Assembly: GCF_032854445.1 (NCBI RefSeq)
Contig: NC_088304.1
Location: 5,640,001-5,704,000, forward strand
Length of the DNA stretch: 64,000 nt
Direction: 5' to 3'
DNA from: Liolophura sinensis
Taxonomy: Eukaryota; Mollusca; Polyplacophora; Chitonida; Chitonidae
Each line of letters opens with the position of its first letter. Position 1 is the stretch's first letter. The notes beneath the pieces are model-generated. The model did not search any database and was not told the DNA's origin. It saw only the letters and a list, made by a program, of their open reading frames with translations. The translations under genes were made by a program, and so were the position numbers. Positions 44,030-56,800 of this stretch are shown in pieces.

Positions 44030-44790
44030 TTCTGCCTTTAAGCTATATACACCCTTGGTACTCAAAGCAGCCGAGATCAGCCTTCAAGTTATACACTGGG
44101 TATTGAATTCAGCCGAGTTCAGCCTTAAAATCATACTCTGGGCATTCAATCCAGCCCAGTTCAGCCTTTAAGTTATACACTGGGTATTCAATCCAGCCCA
44201 GTTCAGCCTTTAAGTTATACAATGGGTATTCAATCCAGCCCAGTTCAGCCTTTAAGTTATACAATGGGTATTCAATCCAGCCCAGTTCAGCCTTTAAGTT
44301 ATACAATGGGTATTCAATCCAGCCCAATTCAGCCTTTAAGTTATACAATGGGTATTCAATCCAGCCCAATTCAGCCTTTAAGTTATACACTGGGTATTCA
44401 ATCCAGCCCAATTCAGCCTTTAAGTTATACAATGGGTATTCAATCCAGCCCAGTTCAGCCTTTAAGTTATACAATGGGTATTCAATCCAGCCCAATTCAG
44501 CCTTTAAGTTATACAATGGGTATTCAATCCAGCCCAATTCAGCCTTTAAGTTATACAATGGGTATTCAATCCAGCCCAGTTCAGCCTTTAAGTTATACAA
44601 TGGGTATTCAATCCAGCCCAATTCAGCCTTTAAGTTATACAATGGGTATTCAATCCAGCCCAGTTCAGCCTTTAAGTTATACACTGGGTATTCAATCCAG
44701 CCCAGTTCAGCCTTTAAGTCATACACTGGGCATTCAATCCAGCCCAATTCAGCCTTTAAGTTATACAATGGGTATTCAGTCCATGTATCT
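44030..44790. repeat. 42-bp minisatellite open on both strands
   Basis: About 17 units. The unit is GGGTATTCAATCCAGCCCAG, TTCAGCCTTTAAGTTATACA, then CT or AT. Early units (44030-44130) are diverged and later ones nearly identical. The unit reads as a 14-residue repeat on both strands (MGIQSSPVQPLSYT on plus, YNLKAELGWIEYPL on minus). It lies just after the donor at 43936, so it is most simply intronic. Confidence 0.93.
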
Positions 44791-45194
44791 GGGCAAACCC
44801 TCGCCTTTCGCAAGTTCTTCGGACTTATTCGGTCTAATTCTAGACCAGTAATGAATGATATATTGCAATTAACATCACTGCATATTTTTTTTATCTAATT
44901 ATGTTTAAGCCATAGTCTGGAGACGGGAGGGGGTGGGGTGGGGTGTTGGTGTAATTTGCCACTATTTACGCATTTACACGATCAGTTAATATAAAACCCT
45001 GAATGGTGACAAGTAAATGGTGACACTGTCTGTGCTGCTCTGGTTTTACTGTGTATATGATTTAGCCTTGTATATTAAAATCGCAACCGAAAGCGAGAAA
45101 CAGTTTAGAACTTGCGACCTCACCGGTCATGAGCCAGGCAACGAGGGCCCTGCCTTAAAATGCATTTGTATCTTTGAGAAATCTATTTTTCAAA

Positions 45195-45545
45195 ACGGAC
45201 ATTCGTATACCCCCCGTTAACAAAACTGGACGTTTCAAATCAATAATCGCAAGGCCAATTCCCAAAAAGGACGTTTAACACAAACCAGCACAGAATCAAA
45301 AAAGGCGTTCGTTTGCGCAGTGAGCGGTATTAAATCAGCCAGGTTACAAATGGATGGTGTACATATTGTCATTCCTTTTGTACAGAGCAGGCAATTTAAT
45401 ATCAGTTTTTTTTTTATTCCATGATCGGACAATTCAAGTCCGCTTAAGACTTAAATTCAACTGGTTAGGGGATCTCAGATTAACAGCCGTTGATTGTAGC
45501 TGTGTTCATTACTGCAAACTGTTAACACATTCACAGACACAGTCA
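45195..45545 (+). repeat. Dispersed duplication, copy A
   Basis: Collinear with 51610-51935. Shared blocks include GGTGTACATATTGTCA, TCCTTTTGTACAGAGC, GGCAATTTAATATCA, TTCCATGATCGGAC, TTCAAGTCCGCTTAAG and GGGGATCTCAGATT. Confidence 0.85.
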
Positions 45546-46400
45546 AGTAAAGGCTGTGTAGTCTGTAATCTGACAAGAAATTGGCTTGTACACGTACACT
45601 GAAATCAAATGCAAGAGGATTATATTTACAATACAGTGAAAGATGGTCCGCAGTTTGGGTGCCACAACAGTTTCGCTTCGTATTAATATTTATGTTCCCC
45701 ATTGCTATATTTTTACTTGTTGGAGAAAAGTGTGCCGGGTAATCTTTGTTATCTTAAGGTAGTATAAACGTTCGTTTCCAAACCTTAATTGCTGCTAGCA
45801 TAATGGAAATAATCTCGAATCTATCTGGACATGTATTTTGTTTTTTTGTTTTTTTTTGTTTTTTTTTGCCCTAAACCATGGGCATTCTTTCTGAGTAAAA
45901 TGTACAGGAAAAAGTGGGCGCATATATGTTCTCAAATTTAATGTTAGTGAAGAACTGAAAATAATATGTGACCCGTCAGATTAATCTAATGTGTCAATGT
46001 GATTTAACCATTTAATATGCTTTTAGATACTAATTTTTGGTGTTAAACTATACCTTTATTATTCATTTTACATTTCTCGTCGCTTTTGCCTGCATTTGAG
46101 GTGGTGGTAATTTATTTCCGAAAGTTTGAACTTATGCAAAACATTTGCGTACATCTAGTTTAGTCCGTAACACAATGTGATAAAAGACTTATTGGCAAAT
46201 GGTCATACGCACCCCTCATACGTGTGTGTGTGTGTGGGGGGGGGGGATGTGTAACCTAACCCTAACCTGGCAAGAGAGCGTATTTCACCGGTTACATTTG
46301 TCAGCTGCCACTCGTCGCCACTGCTTTAGTTTGCTCTATATAATGCTATAAATTCTCTGTACATGTGTACCGATCTTAAAAGTATACCATAAGCCATCCT

Positions 46401-46514
46401 TGGTCGTGGGTTTCCCCCGGGCTCTGCCCGGTTCCCTCCCACCACTGGGAGGCCGTGGTATAAGTGAAATATTCTTGAGTACGGCGTAAAACACCAATCA
46501 AATAAGTAAATAAA
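46401..46514 (+). repeat. SINE-1, 5'-truncated, with target duplication
   Basis: Core, CCCGGGCTCTGCCCGGTTCC, GTGAAATATTCTTGAGTACG and AAATAAGTAAATAA tail. Both sides carry ATAAGCCATCCTT (46389-46401 and about 46514-46526), which fits a target-site duplication. Confidence 0.85.
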
Positions 46515-47682
46515 TAAGCCATCCTTAAAACAATGTCTTTATAGATATAGTCATATACAAGTATAGCTACCAGTAGCTACATATGCGCTAAGCCTAACTC
46601 ATGACTTTTTTTTTTATATGTAACATGGGTTGACGAGAAAATTGCCGATTATTTGGGGTGGAGGTCTCAATGTTCGCAGGTCTAAGAAGGTACATATCCC
46701 GTTCACCTTGTATAGCAGGTAACTGACAGGTAAAACCAGGTGTGACAACACTTGGATATGAAGGTATTTTGACTGTACAGGGGTTACCTCAGCGGACTCA
46801 CCTTGTCAGTCTAAGAGTGTTAAAGCGAGAAATTATTGAGGATATTAGACAGGTGTTTGCATTTACAAAACAGAACTTTATACAAGTGCACCAAACAGAG
46901 GTAAACTTTGTCTTTGAGGGGGTCTAATAAATGTGTGATATATTGCAGATAAACTGGGCCTATCGTATACATAGCCTTGAACGGGAATATAAAAAAAAAA
47001 CAGCTGATAATGTGCGCGTAGATATATTAATGACAAAAATACACTGCACACACACCTAATCACCAGAAAGGGTCCCGTGGCCTAGTATAGTAAAAAAAAC
47101 CTCATACAGCATAGAGAGTAAAAGCAGAGCAGCGTTATTGTTATTGGCAAGTCGTCACACGTAACCGGCGAAACACGGCTTCTTCAGCATTTAGAATAAA
47201 ACCACAGCCGATAGGCAAATTGATGAGATGCCGGATGGCGCCATTTACGTGTGACCATTTGCATACTATCACACTGTCTTCGTGGCTCTGGTTTCAAGGG
47301 CTTCTCTGGTAGTCTTTTATATAGCGGGTATCGAATATCAGTTGTATATACATGTACGACGCTTATATCATATCACTTGTGTCCCACTACAGCGCGCGAG
47401 GCTTGTCTTTCTGTGCATCTCCCACACCACACCAGCAGACCCCCCCCCCACACACACACACACACATCTCACCCTAGCCTGATTGCAGTGTTAACACGAT
47501 ACTACAGTGGTGAAATATTAAAGCAACATCAGCGTCTTTCTCAGGTAAGGTTTCTCACGTCTGCTCACCTGAGTGTGTAAAGGAAGTTATTTTGATTAGA
47601 TTACCTAAAGCGTGTCGATAAGCTACAATTTTCTGCCGTGGCTCGAAGCTCTTAGGGATGGGATCTGAAAGTGGAAAGTGGC

Positions 47683-47730
47683 ATGGAAGCTGCGAATGAA
47701 TGTCGGCAGAAAATAGCTCAACTTCTTACG
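47683..47730 (+). CDS. Candidate short alternative first exon
   Basis: An ATG at 47683 reads MEAANECRQKIAQLLT and runs directly into GTAAGG (47731) in phase 0. It matches the end phase of both long first-exon candidates (43935, 54685), so it could feed the same downstream exons. Evidence is limited to the start, an open frame and a donor. Confidence 0.3.
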
Positions 47731-49539
47731 GTAAGGCCTTGCTGTTGTCTCATGTTAGTGCGATATTTTAAATACACCAAGGTATAAGATTTATGCTTAA
47801 GCACCGCAACAAAGTGCAATATAAAAGACGATAGCGTGAAGAGTAAAACCAGAGCAGCGACAACAGTGTGATAGTTATAGTCTTTTTCTTTTAAAAAGTC
47901 AACTATATTCAGCTGTCTGTAAAATTAGTCATACTCGCTACCAAAATTGCCCGTAGCCAGTGACGCCTAACAACATAAGCTCTACACATTGATATGTTTG
48001 AAGTTCACATTATTGCAAGGAAAATGAAGTCAGAACACTTTTTCATGATTCATGATGTTGAAGTCCCTAAGCTCGGTTTTGACGGCAAGAACCCATTGCC
48101 TCTAATGACGTCATAATTATTAAAAAACCAGTGGCGTGCTGGATATTGGGCAGAATTCAACGTGTTTTGATGGAGAGTGACACAGGTACCTAAACTGCTA
48201 TCGTTTTTACTGTAAACCATGTTTACTGCTATGTTTTAAACCATACCCATTTTTGTATGATATAACCTTAATAAATTACATATTAACTATTGTAGTATAT
48301 GACTTCACGGCAGTATGGGTTTAAAGCTGGATGTTAGGAAATTTTGTTATAAAAATCTTTATGTGCTTTATTCACTGAGAGTGTAGTGTAGGCTGTGTTA
48401 TTGCGTGCAGTTTGTTCTAACCGCATGTTGGTGCAGCTATTGTAAAACAAATTACTCCCAACTCCCATAAATCCCATCATGCCACTAGTTTTGGCATAAT
48501 TATGACGTGACCCGAGGCAATGAGTTCTTGGCGTCGAAACTGAGCTTATGCAGTTTAAGATATGAATTAGAAAAGGTGTTCTAGAATGATTTTCTTTGCA
48601 AGAATATGGACTTCCAAAATATGCATGTGCTGAGCTTGTGTTGTTACGCGTCCCTGACTACAGGCAATTTTCCTCTCTAAAGGAAATGCACTATAGCAAA
48701 CAGCCACACGTAACCGGTGAAATACGGATACAGCATAGAGAGTCAAACCAGGGCAGCGACAACAGTGTGGTAGCTGGCAAATGGCCAATTGCCAGTTACC
48801 AATTTACCTTAGTTAGGGTTTTACTCTAATCCGTTCATATATAAATGCATAAACATGAACAACTTACACACTTCCTTCAGTAGAATAAAGGTATTTTGTG
48901 ATGTTAACAGCACTGGTCTAGATTGAAGTCTACTAGAGATATCACTGCTCATGCATTTGTCACCAGTAACCCTAGTTTCCGATGTCCGATAGAGGTAACA
49001 CTAGGCTTTTGCTAGGCTTTGGTGGTTACCACCTTTGAGAGATTTTGCTGAAGTTTTTGTCGGGAATCTAAACGTTAAAACTCTTTAACCTAAACGTACA
49101 GATTTCTTTTTGATTCCTAGCTAGAACACAATTAAACCAAAATCAAATGCTGGACCTTGCGATTCAAATTTGAAACTATTTAGCGTGAAACTTTGCTCTT
49201 CAAACACCGGGTCAGCATACATCGAAACGAAGATGGCAATGCAAAATGTTTCCTCTTATATGAAATTTGTCAGTGAAGCTGGAAACTGTGAGATGTACTT
49301 TATGGAAGAATGTTTTCTTTTATCTATAAGCTCATTTCCATCTACACGTTTCCTTGCAATGTAGGTTTACACAGAGACTGCTTTATTAGGGGAGCACTTT
49401 CCCCTTTTTGTGCAGACAATTCGTTTTTATGAAATGTATGTCATGCTCAAACAGTCGGCACAATAAACCACGTGAAGCTCACATACATTTGATTAGCCTT
49501 TAATGGCCATATACCAATCATTACGCCGTCGTTACCACC

Positions 49540-50545
49540 TCTGATTAAAGCTGGGATGAATACACATTACCGGTACATGTGTATTTTACGTTACCATCTA
49601 GGTTTAAAGCTGGGATAAATACACATTACCGGTACATGTGTAATTTACGTTACCACCTCTGATTAAAGCTGGGATGAATACACATTACCAGTACATGCGT
49701 ATTTTACGTTACCATCTAGGTTTAATGCTGGGGTAAATACACATCACAGGTACATGTATATTTAACGTTACGATCTAGGTTTATACTTGGATAAATACAC
49801 ATTACCTGCACATGTATATTTTACGTCACCCTCTATGTTTAAAGCTGGGATAAATGCCCATTACCGGCACATGTATATTTAACGTTACGATCAAGGTTTA
49901 ATGCTGGGATAAATACACATCATAGGTACATGTATAGTTAACGTTACGACCTAGGTTTAAAGCCGGGGATAAATAAACATCACCGGCACATGTATATTTA
50001 ACGTTACCATCTAGGTTTAAAGCCGGGTATAAATAAACATCATCGGCACATGTATATTTAACGTTACCATTTATGTTTAAGCTGTGATAAATACACATTA
50101 CCGGCATATGTGTATTTAAGGTTACGATCTATGTTTAAAATTGGGATAAATACACATTACCAGTACATGTATGTTTTACGTTACCATTCAGGTTTAAAAC
50201 TGGGCATAAATACACATTACCGGTACAGGTACATTTAAAGTTACTATCTAGGTTTAAAGCTGGGATAAATACACATTACCGGCACATGTGTATTTAACGT
50301 TACCATCTAGGTTTATACCTTGGATAAATACACATTACCTGCACATGTATATTTTACGTCACCCTCTATGTTTAAAGCTGGGATAAATGCCCATTACCGG
50401 CACATGTGTATTTAACGTTACGATCTGGGTTTAATGCTGGGATAAATACACATCATAGGCACATGTATATTTTACGTTACGACCTAGGTTTAAAGCCAGG
50501 GATAAATAAACATCACCGGCACATATATATTTAACGTTACGATCC
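49540..50545. repeat. About 60-bp minisatellite, about 16 units
   Basis: GTTTAAAGCTGGGATAAATA, then CACATTACCGGTACATGTGT and ATTTAACGTTACCATCTAG, repeated with divergence. Each unit has the palindromes ACATGT and AACGTT. Confidence 0.93.
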
Positions 50546-50629
50546 AGGCATACAGAGTTGTGTCCCTTTATTTGCTTCTAGGCACTTCGCCGACTTCATA
50601 CTGAGGCTGGTTGTTGTATTGTTTAAGTA

Positions 50630-51335
50630 TTGGCGCTTAAACTGGCGTTAGTGGTTTTGTAAGCATCAACGCTTAAACTGACGTAGAGGTTTAATAATTT
50701 GCTACTGATTAAGCAATTACATGAGGCATACAGACAGGCATACATACAGACATACAGGCAGACATCATGACTGAAGACACTTTTTACTCTTTGTGACGGT
50801 AGGCCTAGTAGTGGAAAAACACTATCCTGGTCTGCTATATTAATTCCAGGGTAAATTGACAAAGATCTGTATTTCACGGGTTACGTTGGACCGCTTGTCA
50901 GCTGGTCTGGTTTTACTTTTGAATTACTGGACGCCTTTGATTATATTACAACATCAGCACTCAAACTGAGGCTAGTGGTCTGATAGGCATCGTCTCTAAA
51001 TTAAGACTAGTGGTCGTATAAACATCAGCGCTTAAACCAAGGCCAGCGATTGTATAAACACCAGTGCTTAAACTGAGGCTAGTGACTGTATAAACACTGA
51101 GGCTAGTAGTAGTATAAACACCAGCGCTTAAACTGACGCCAGCGATTGTATAAACACCAGGATTTAAACTGAGGCTAGTGACGGCATAAGCATCAGGGCT
51201 TAAAGGGAACTAGTGATTGTGTAAAGATCAGTGCTCAATCTGAGGCTACTGGTTTTACACGCATCAGCGCTTAAACAGGGGCTAGTGATTGTGTAAACAT
51301 CAGTGTTTAAACTGAGACTAGTGATTGTGACGTAG
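50630..51335. repeat. About 36-bp imperfect tandem repeats
   Basis: GCTTAAACTGAGGCTAGTGA followed by TTGTATAAACATCAGC recurs irregularly, with interruptions around 50700-50940. Confidence 0.8.
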
Positions 51336-51609
51336 CACGCCTGCAATCATAACGGTTATTCCATAGTTGCCCAAATTGCTGTAAGTAAGTATTAACAGGT
51401 GTCTTTAGACTGTGCAGAGAAAGGAAATCAAACAAACAAAACAAAAACACCCCCGCCCCCCCCCCCAAAAAAAAAAACCAAGATAAAATAGAACTAAAGC
51501 ACTCAAAGTTTGGATGCGAACTCCCGACCTTCTATGCAAGTGAAGAATCGTTCCCTCTTCGTGTAACATATTCGTTAGCAGAAATCAGTACATACGCCCG
51601 CATATGCAT

Positions 51610-51935
51610 ACAATGGGGAAACATTCGTATATAAGCCGTCAACCAATGAGGACGTTCCGGGTCAATAATCGTAAGACCAATTCTCAAAACGGCGTTTAAC
51701 ACAGACCAAAGAAGGCGTTCGATTGTGAAGTAAGTAGTATTAAATCAGCCAAGTTAGATATGCGTGGTGTACATATTGTCAGTCCTTTTGTACAGAGCCG
51801 GCAATTTAATATCATTTTTTTTTAAATTCCATGATCGGACCATTCAAGTCCGCTTAAGGCTTAAATACAACTGATTAGGGGATCTCAGATTGACGGCCCT
51901 TGATTGCACCTGTGTTCATGACTGCTAACTGTTAA
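51610..51935 (+). repeat. Dispersed duplication, copy B
   Basis: Second copy of the 45195-45545 block, same orientation, about 6.4 kb downstream, diverged by substitutions and small indels. Confidence 0.85.
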
Positions 51936-53800
51936 CAAGCTGTTCTCCACATTGGCGCAGCCATCCAGCGTGTCAAATCTCTTTATCTTGACTGACCTCT
52001 AATAACCTCCCTACAGGATATCGTTTCCACTTATACCAACAACGGGGCTGTAGAGTAAATTATTCCACAATTCATGGTGATATATATACGTATATGAACA
52101 TAGTCCGATATAAGAGATCGGGCAAAAGGCGAGCCTATAAGTCAGAATGTAGCCTGATTTAATCGGATTAACGTATTTCGGGTGCCTTTGTTAATTCATG
52201 CTTTGTGTGGATTATCTGCATACGTAGGACGGACAGGTATTTACCTGAACTAAAGGACTCGTTGGTTTACCGAAACTGGTATTTCTCTGATAAGGTGTAC
52301 CGTAAGTATCGACTTTCCTGTCAAGCCCAAATACCTTCCGATTTGTATGGGAAAATGACCCATTTGAGTATGCCAAGAGAGTGGATTGGCTTCGTATTCT
52401 GATTATTGAAAGTAACCGGTTAACCAGCATCTGTCCGTGAGCAAGGCAATGGATAATGATGGGTGACCAGGAACCCTTATGCAAAGAGCTATGGAGTTGT
52501 GCTTCCTGTATACTGTTGTTGTTGTTCTAGGCTGATCCATGTGTGTGATAGAATTCCAGTCTATGCTGAATGGACTTGATACGGTGACGTGTTGCTATTT
52601 TTGTGTTGGACAGTTTTGTGTGACCACTATTGTCAACGAAGCCAAAAGAGCACAGGAATTGGATGTTTGGTAAAATATTCGCCTTTACTCAGGATTCACC
52701 GGTATTGGTGTCTCCATGCATGCACCACGGGTATCTTTCGCCATATGTATGGACTGGCCTTTTCACACCTGGAGAGTTTCTGTATTTCTCTTACGTTAAA
52801 GAACTTGCGCGCTTGACAGTTAAACCGAATTGGAGATTTCGAACGGTGACTTAATTGTGTCAGAGATAGCACTCCACACTAAGCCGTGTTAACGGTCAAT
52901 TTCCGCGAGGAATTCACACTGGGGCGTGTGTTTAAGGAATCCATTGTTGTCTCCATTATTGGATCGATCTGGTTAATGATTAATTCAGGACTGTGTCGTT
53001 CAGGAAAGCCGTAAGTCACTCAAGTTTACAACGAAAGTAATTCACGTCGATATGCTTTTACACATACTGTTATAACGACCGTAGGACTAGACCGTAGTGG
53101 ATTTAAATAATTTCAGCTCCAGGTATGAAACATTTATAAACCTAGATGGAAGTGGAGCCTGGTTCAGGGCGTTGGTCAACAAGTTATTGTTGAGCTTGTC
53201 ACCACCAACGACACCCCTGGCGGAGCTACATTGTAAAATTTCTGGTCTAAGTATATAGTCAAGAGTGAACAACATCGGGAGTTCAATGACACTATTACCA
53301 AAGTGTTGTCGTTATCATGAAAGCAGAAGAAAACTGTGATCGACTGTGGTTCACATGTAACAAGCTTTAACCGCTGGGAAAACAAGTGGATTGTTTATAT
53401 TCACCATTCTAATGTTGGCTTAAACACACGTTAGTGTACCAAGCTCGCGGAACTTTCTTCCCATACACAAGTTCAACGTTTGCACTTTGCTTGACCAGAC
53501 GTATCATACTCCATGCACGGGCAGCTATATTCGCTATTCTGCGCATTGGCCACTCTTTTACTTTTACTATTACTTTCCAGGAAAATCGCCACTGGTAGGA
53601 ATACTTGTTTTTTTTTTTGAAAGGACTGTAGTGACAAGTTCCGCTGATTAGACCGGAAGCACACAAAGTACCAGTTTATATTGAAGGGGCTGCTTGAAGA
53701 CAAAGGTCGTCAGTTAAGTCGGCAGTTGCTCTCGAATCGGTTAGTAGAGAGAAATCGCAATTCTTAACACATCTCAAGGATTTCCCGAAGAGACGACAAG

Positions 53801-56800
53801 ATGTTGGATGAGTCAGCGCCTTGGCTGGCCCCCAGCTACAGGACTCGGCTCGGTAGGACCGCAGACTTAGTCCTGCAAGCGGACGCTGAGGATAGCTTTA
53901 TCCTTTGTTCTGACGATGACGTCACGTCCTTCGCGTCCTTCAAACTCAACAACCCCGACGTGATTCAGATTGGTTCTACGCCGGAATGGGGCGTGGCGAA
54001 GTCAAAGGGTACATCAAGCGTTCGATTGCTTGTACATAGGCGACCTGATGAGAAAAAGCGAACAAAAGTGCCGGAAAGTTTGGGTGGAACGAAACGGCCT
54101 GCGAGTGCTCAGGCAGCTTTTTGTAGGCCGTATAGTGCTTTGTCTAGCCGTGGGTCTGACCGCGTTTATTCAGGAAGGGTCCGGAGACCGGCGAGTGCTC
54201 GGGTTCCTAGTGGCTCTCCCCAGAGACCGAGTAGTGCTCGTGTGCCCAACAATTCTCCGAAAAGGCCGGGTAGTGCTCGACCCCCTTCGTCCACAGGAGG
54301 AGGGTGGTGTGCAGGAGGGGACAATTCGGAATACAGAGACACGCTGTTCCCAGATGAACCCTCGTCAGTGCGGACCTCACAGAAAACCTTTGCTTTGGTG
54401 AACAGACTTTACGAAGACGAGGAGAGTAGACGGGCAATAAACCTCCATCCTCACCCTGATCATCGGTACTTCAGCCGCCATTCGCGATGTTACGATCACT
54501 CTCACATGCACACAGAGCTGCTGAGGTCACGACCTCAGACGGCATGTGACGGACTTTCGCAACGCATTGACGACGCTTATGCCGAAGACGGTCGACCAGT
54601 TTCGGCAGCTTCCGGTGATGGCAGATTATTACTGAAGGTTCGGCGTTTCATTGATTGTCATAGACCTCGCTCAGCAACTGCATCGGTAGGTAAATTTTGG
54701 AAGTTGAAAAAGTGCAACGGGTGAAATCATGAAACCCGAAATGTCTAACTAAAATTATATCATGCCATTATGTGTTAGAAAAATATTTAAGAAAAAAAAG
54801 GGGTATACAGATAAACATACGACTGAAAATACGTACTGCTGTGAATGGTGCACTGTTAGCACAGATCAATATACAGCAACACACAGACGGGCAGACGGAT
54901 AAGCAGACAGACGGACGGACATTATGCCTTAAAACCTTGTTTACTCCCTCTGGCGGTAACATTGCACAAAGCAATCCCTATCTCGTTAACCAGGTATTCT
55001 GTAACCATTTGAATGTAAAATGCAGGCCAAATTTCTTCATTCGCCCGTTTCACCACAATGACGATGGTTTATCATCTAGCGTTGTCCTTGCACCAGTCAT
55101 TGTTTTATCGGACGTTGGTTTACAAATTACCGAGTATCAAATCAGATATTTTTCTCTGCGTTACAAAGCATTCTAGCTGTATAATTTTGCTGTGTGGATG
55201 AAATGTGGACACAAGGGCAGTTCATACAAGCTTAAGAGAGGGCACATCACAAGAAAATTAAGTCACTGGACAGATTAGTCCTATATCGTTTATTACTTCA
55301 GTTCCATAACAGCTGGCACATACCAGGATGATTGGGAATCTACACTTCATTCAGCATTCTGTCAGTGGGATTGCATTCAGCATTTTGAGCAATTCTAGAC
55401 CGGTGACGTTCAAGAAATTGCAGCTAACATCACTGAATTTTTTATCACCTAATTCTGCTTAAACCATGGTACTACAGAGCGCGTGCAGTACATTGCTTCT
55501 TTTTAAACATGTACATGGGCAGCTAGAATATGTTTCATTCTAACTGCTCAGCCGGTTGTATGGACTACGTACGCTAGTCCTTCTAAATGGAACGTGCGGT
55601 ATCACTTGTGAAGCACGTGTTCTGACATTAAACGGTTGATGTTAACTGGCATATAGCTGATTAAAAAATCAGCCATCGACGGATGATGGGTTTTTCGTGG
55701 AGAAATACTTGTTCTGAAATCCTCAAGCGACTTTCACACGATGCGATTTGTCGTATGGACTCGTGGAATGCGACAAGTCGAATAAAAATATGACAATTCT
55801 GTAAGTCGCGTTCAGGCGACGCGATTTGTCGAATGCTACAATGGCATGAATAGCGCATGTTCTATTTTCATTGGACTAATCGAAATCGACAATCGCTCCG
55901 TGTAATCACCGCTTGACGAAGATGGACCATACATATCCAATCCATGCATTCGTTCATCACTTTTTTCGGACCAATTTTGTGCTTAACAGAATTTTTTTTT
56001 CTTTCAGAGAAAGGAATTACAACATTTACCCAGAAACAACTATGTAAGTTTGCAATTTATTGCTCCTCACACATTATATGATAGTTACGACGATAAAAAG
56101 TTTTAGCATGTCCCAGGACACCAAAGTTTTATGTATATAAGAAAGCAGATATTTTTCTTGAAGTGTGGAAATTTAGTGAAATGATGCGAAGATATGGACA
56201 ATATATACGTATATTCGAATACCTGTACGCTGTTAGTAACTTTTTAACTGAGCGATTCCATCCACGTTTTGTCCGTTGATTTGTGAGTTTGTCGGGTGAC
56301 TGTCGAAGGTCGATGGCTTTATCCGGGCAATATGGTTATCTCCGATTGACCACTACCATAAGCAAAAACTTCTTGGGTATTAAGCAACCAAGTAAATACA
56401 TCAATACATAAATAAATAAAACATTCGTGTGTTTGTCCCAGAATTGTAAACATTGCCTTTCATTGAACATGTGCATTTTGAATAGCTGCATACCGTGTTC
56501 ATACCTGAGCTCGCCTTCAGGTAGGCAAAGAAGAAAACAACGCAGACAAAAATGCTGTTTTATTATTTCAAAGGTGGTGCGCGGCTCAAATCCATATTTC
56601 ACCAATTTCGTCTACAAAGTTCCCTTGCACGAGCGGGTTGATGGCGGCGAGGGTCAAGATGATGAGGAGCAGGTGCGGCAACACCCACCCCAAAAGAGCC
56701 CCCTCCAGCCAGGCCGGCAGAACAGTTACAGGTGAGCGGGATGAATGGAAGAATATAAAGCAGAAAATCGTTTGACTAGAAAGACGACCAGCGAATTTTA

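Noticed and set aside
44109-44851. Long ORFs on both strands (234 and 209 codons)
   Set aside because: They come from the 42-bp minisatellite. Openness on both strands is expected from the unit, and no splice signals link them to the neighbouring exon.
46250-46268. Telomere-like TAACCTAACCCTAACC
   Set aside because: Only about two degenerate units next to a GT/G microsatellite; too short for an interstitial telomere call.
47251-47580. 109-codon ORF
   Set aside because: It crosses a C/CA microsatellite and has no recognisable domain. A CAG|GTAAGG at about 47545 might be a UTR exon end, but nothing else supports it.
49540-50545. CRISPR-like regular repeats
   Set aside because: The units are contiguous with no unique spacers, and the genome is an animal's; it is a minisatellite.
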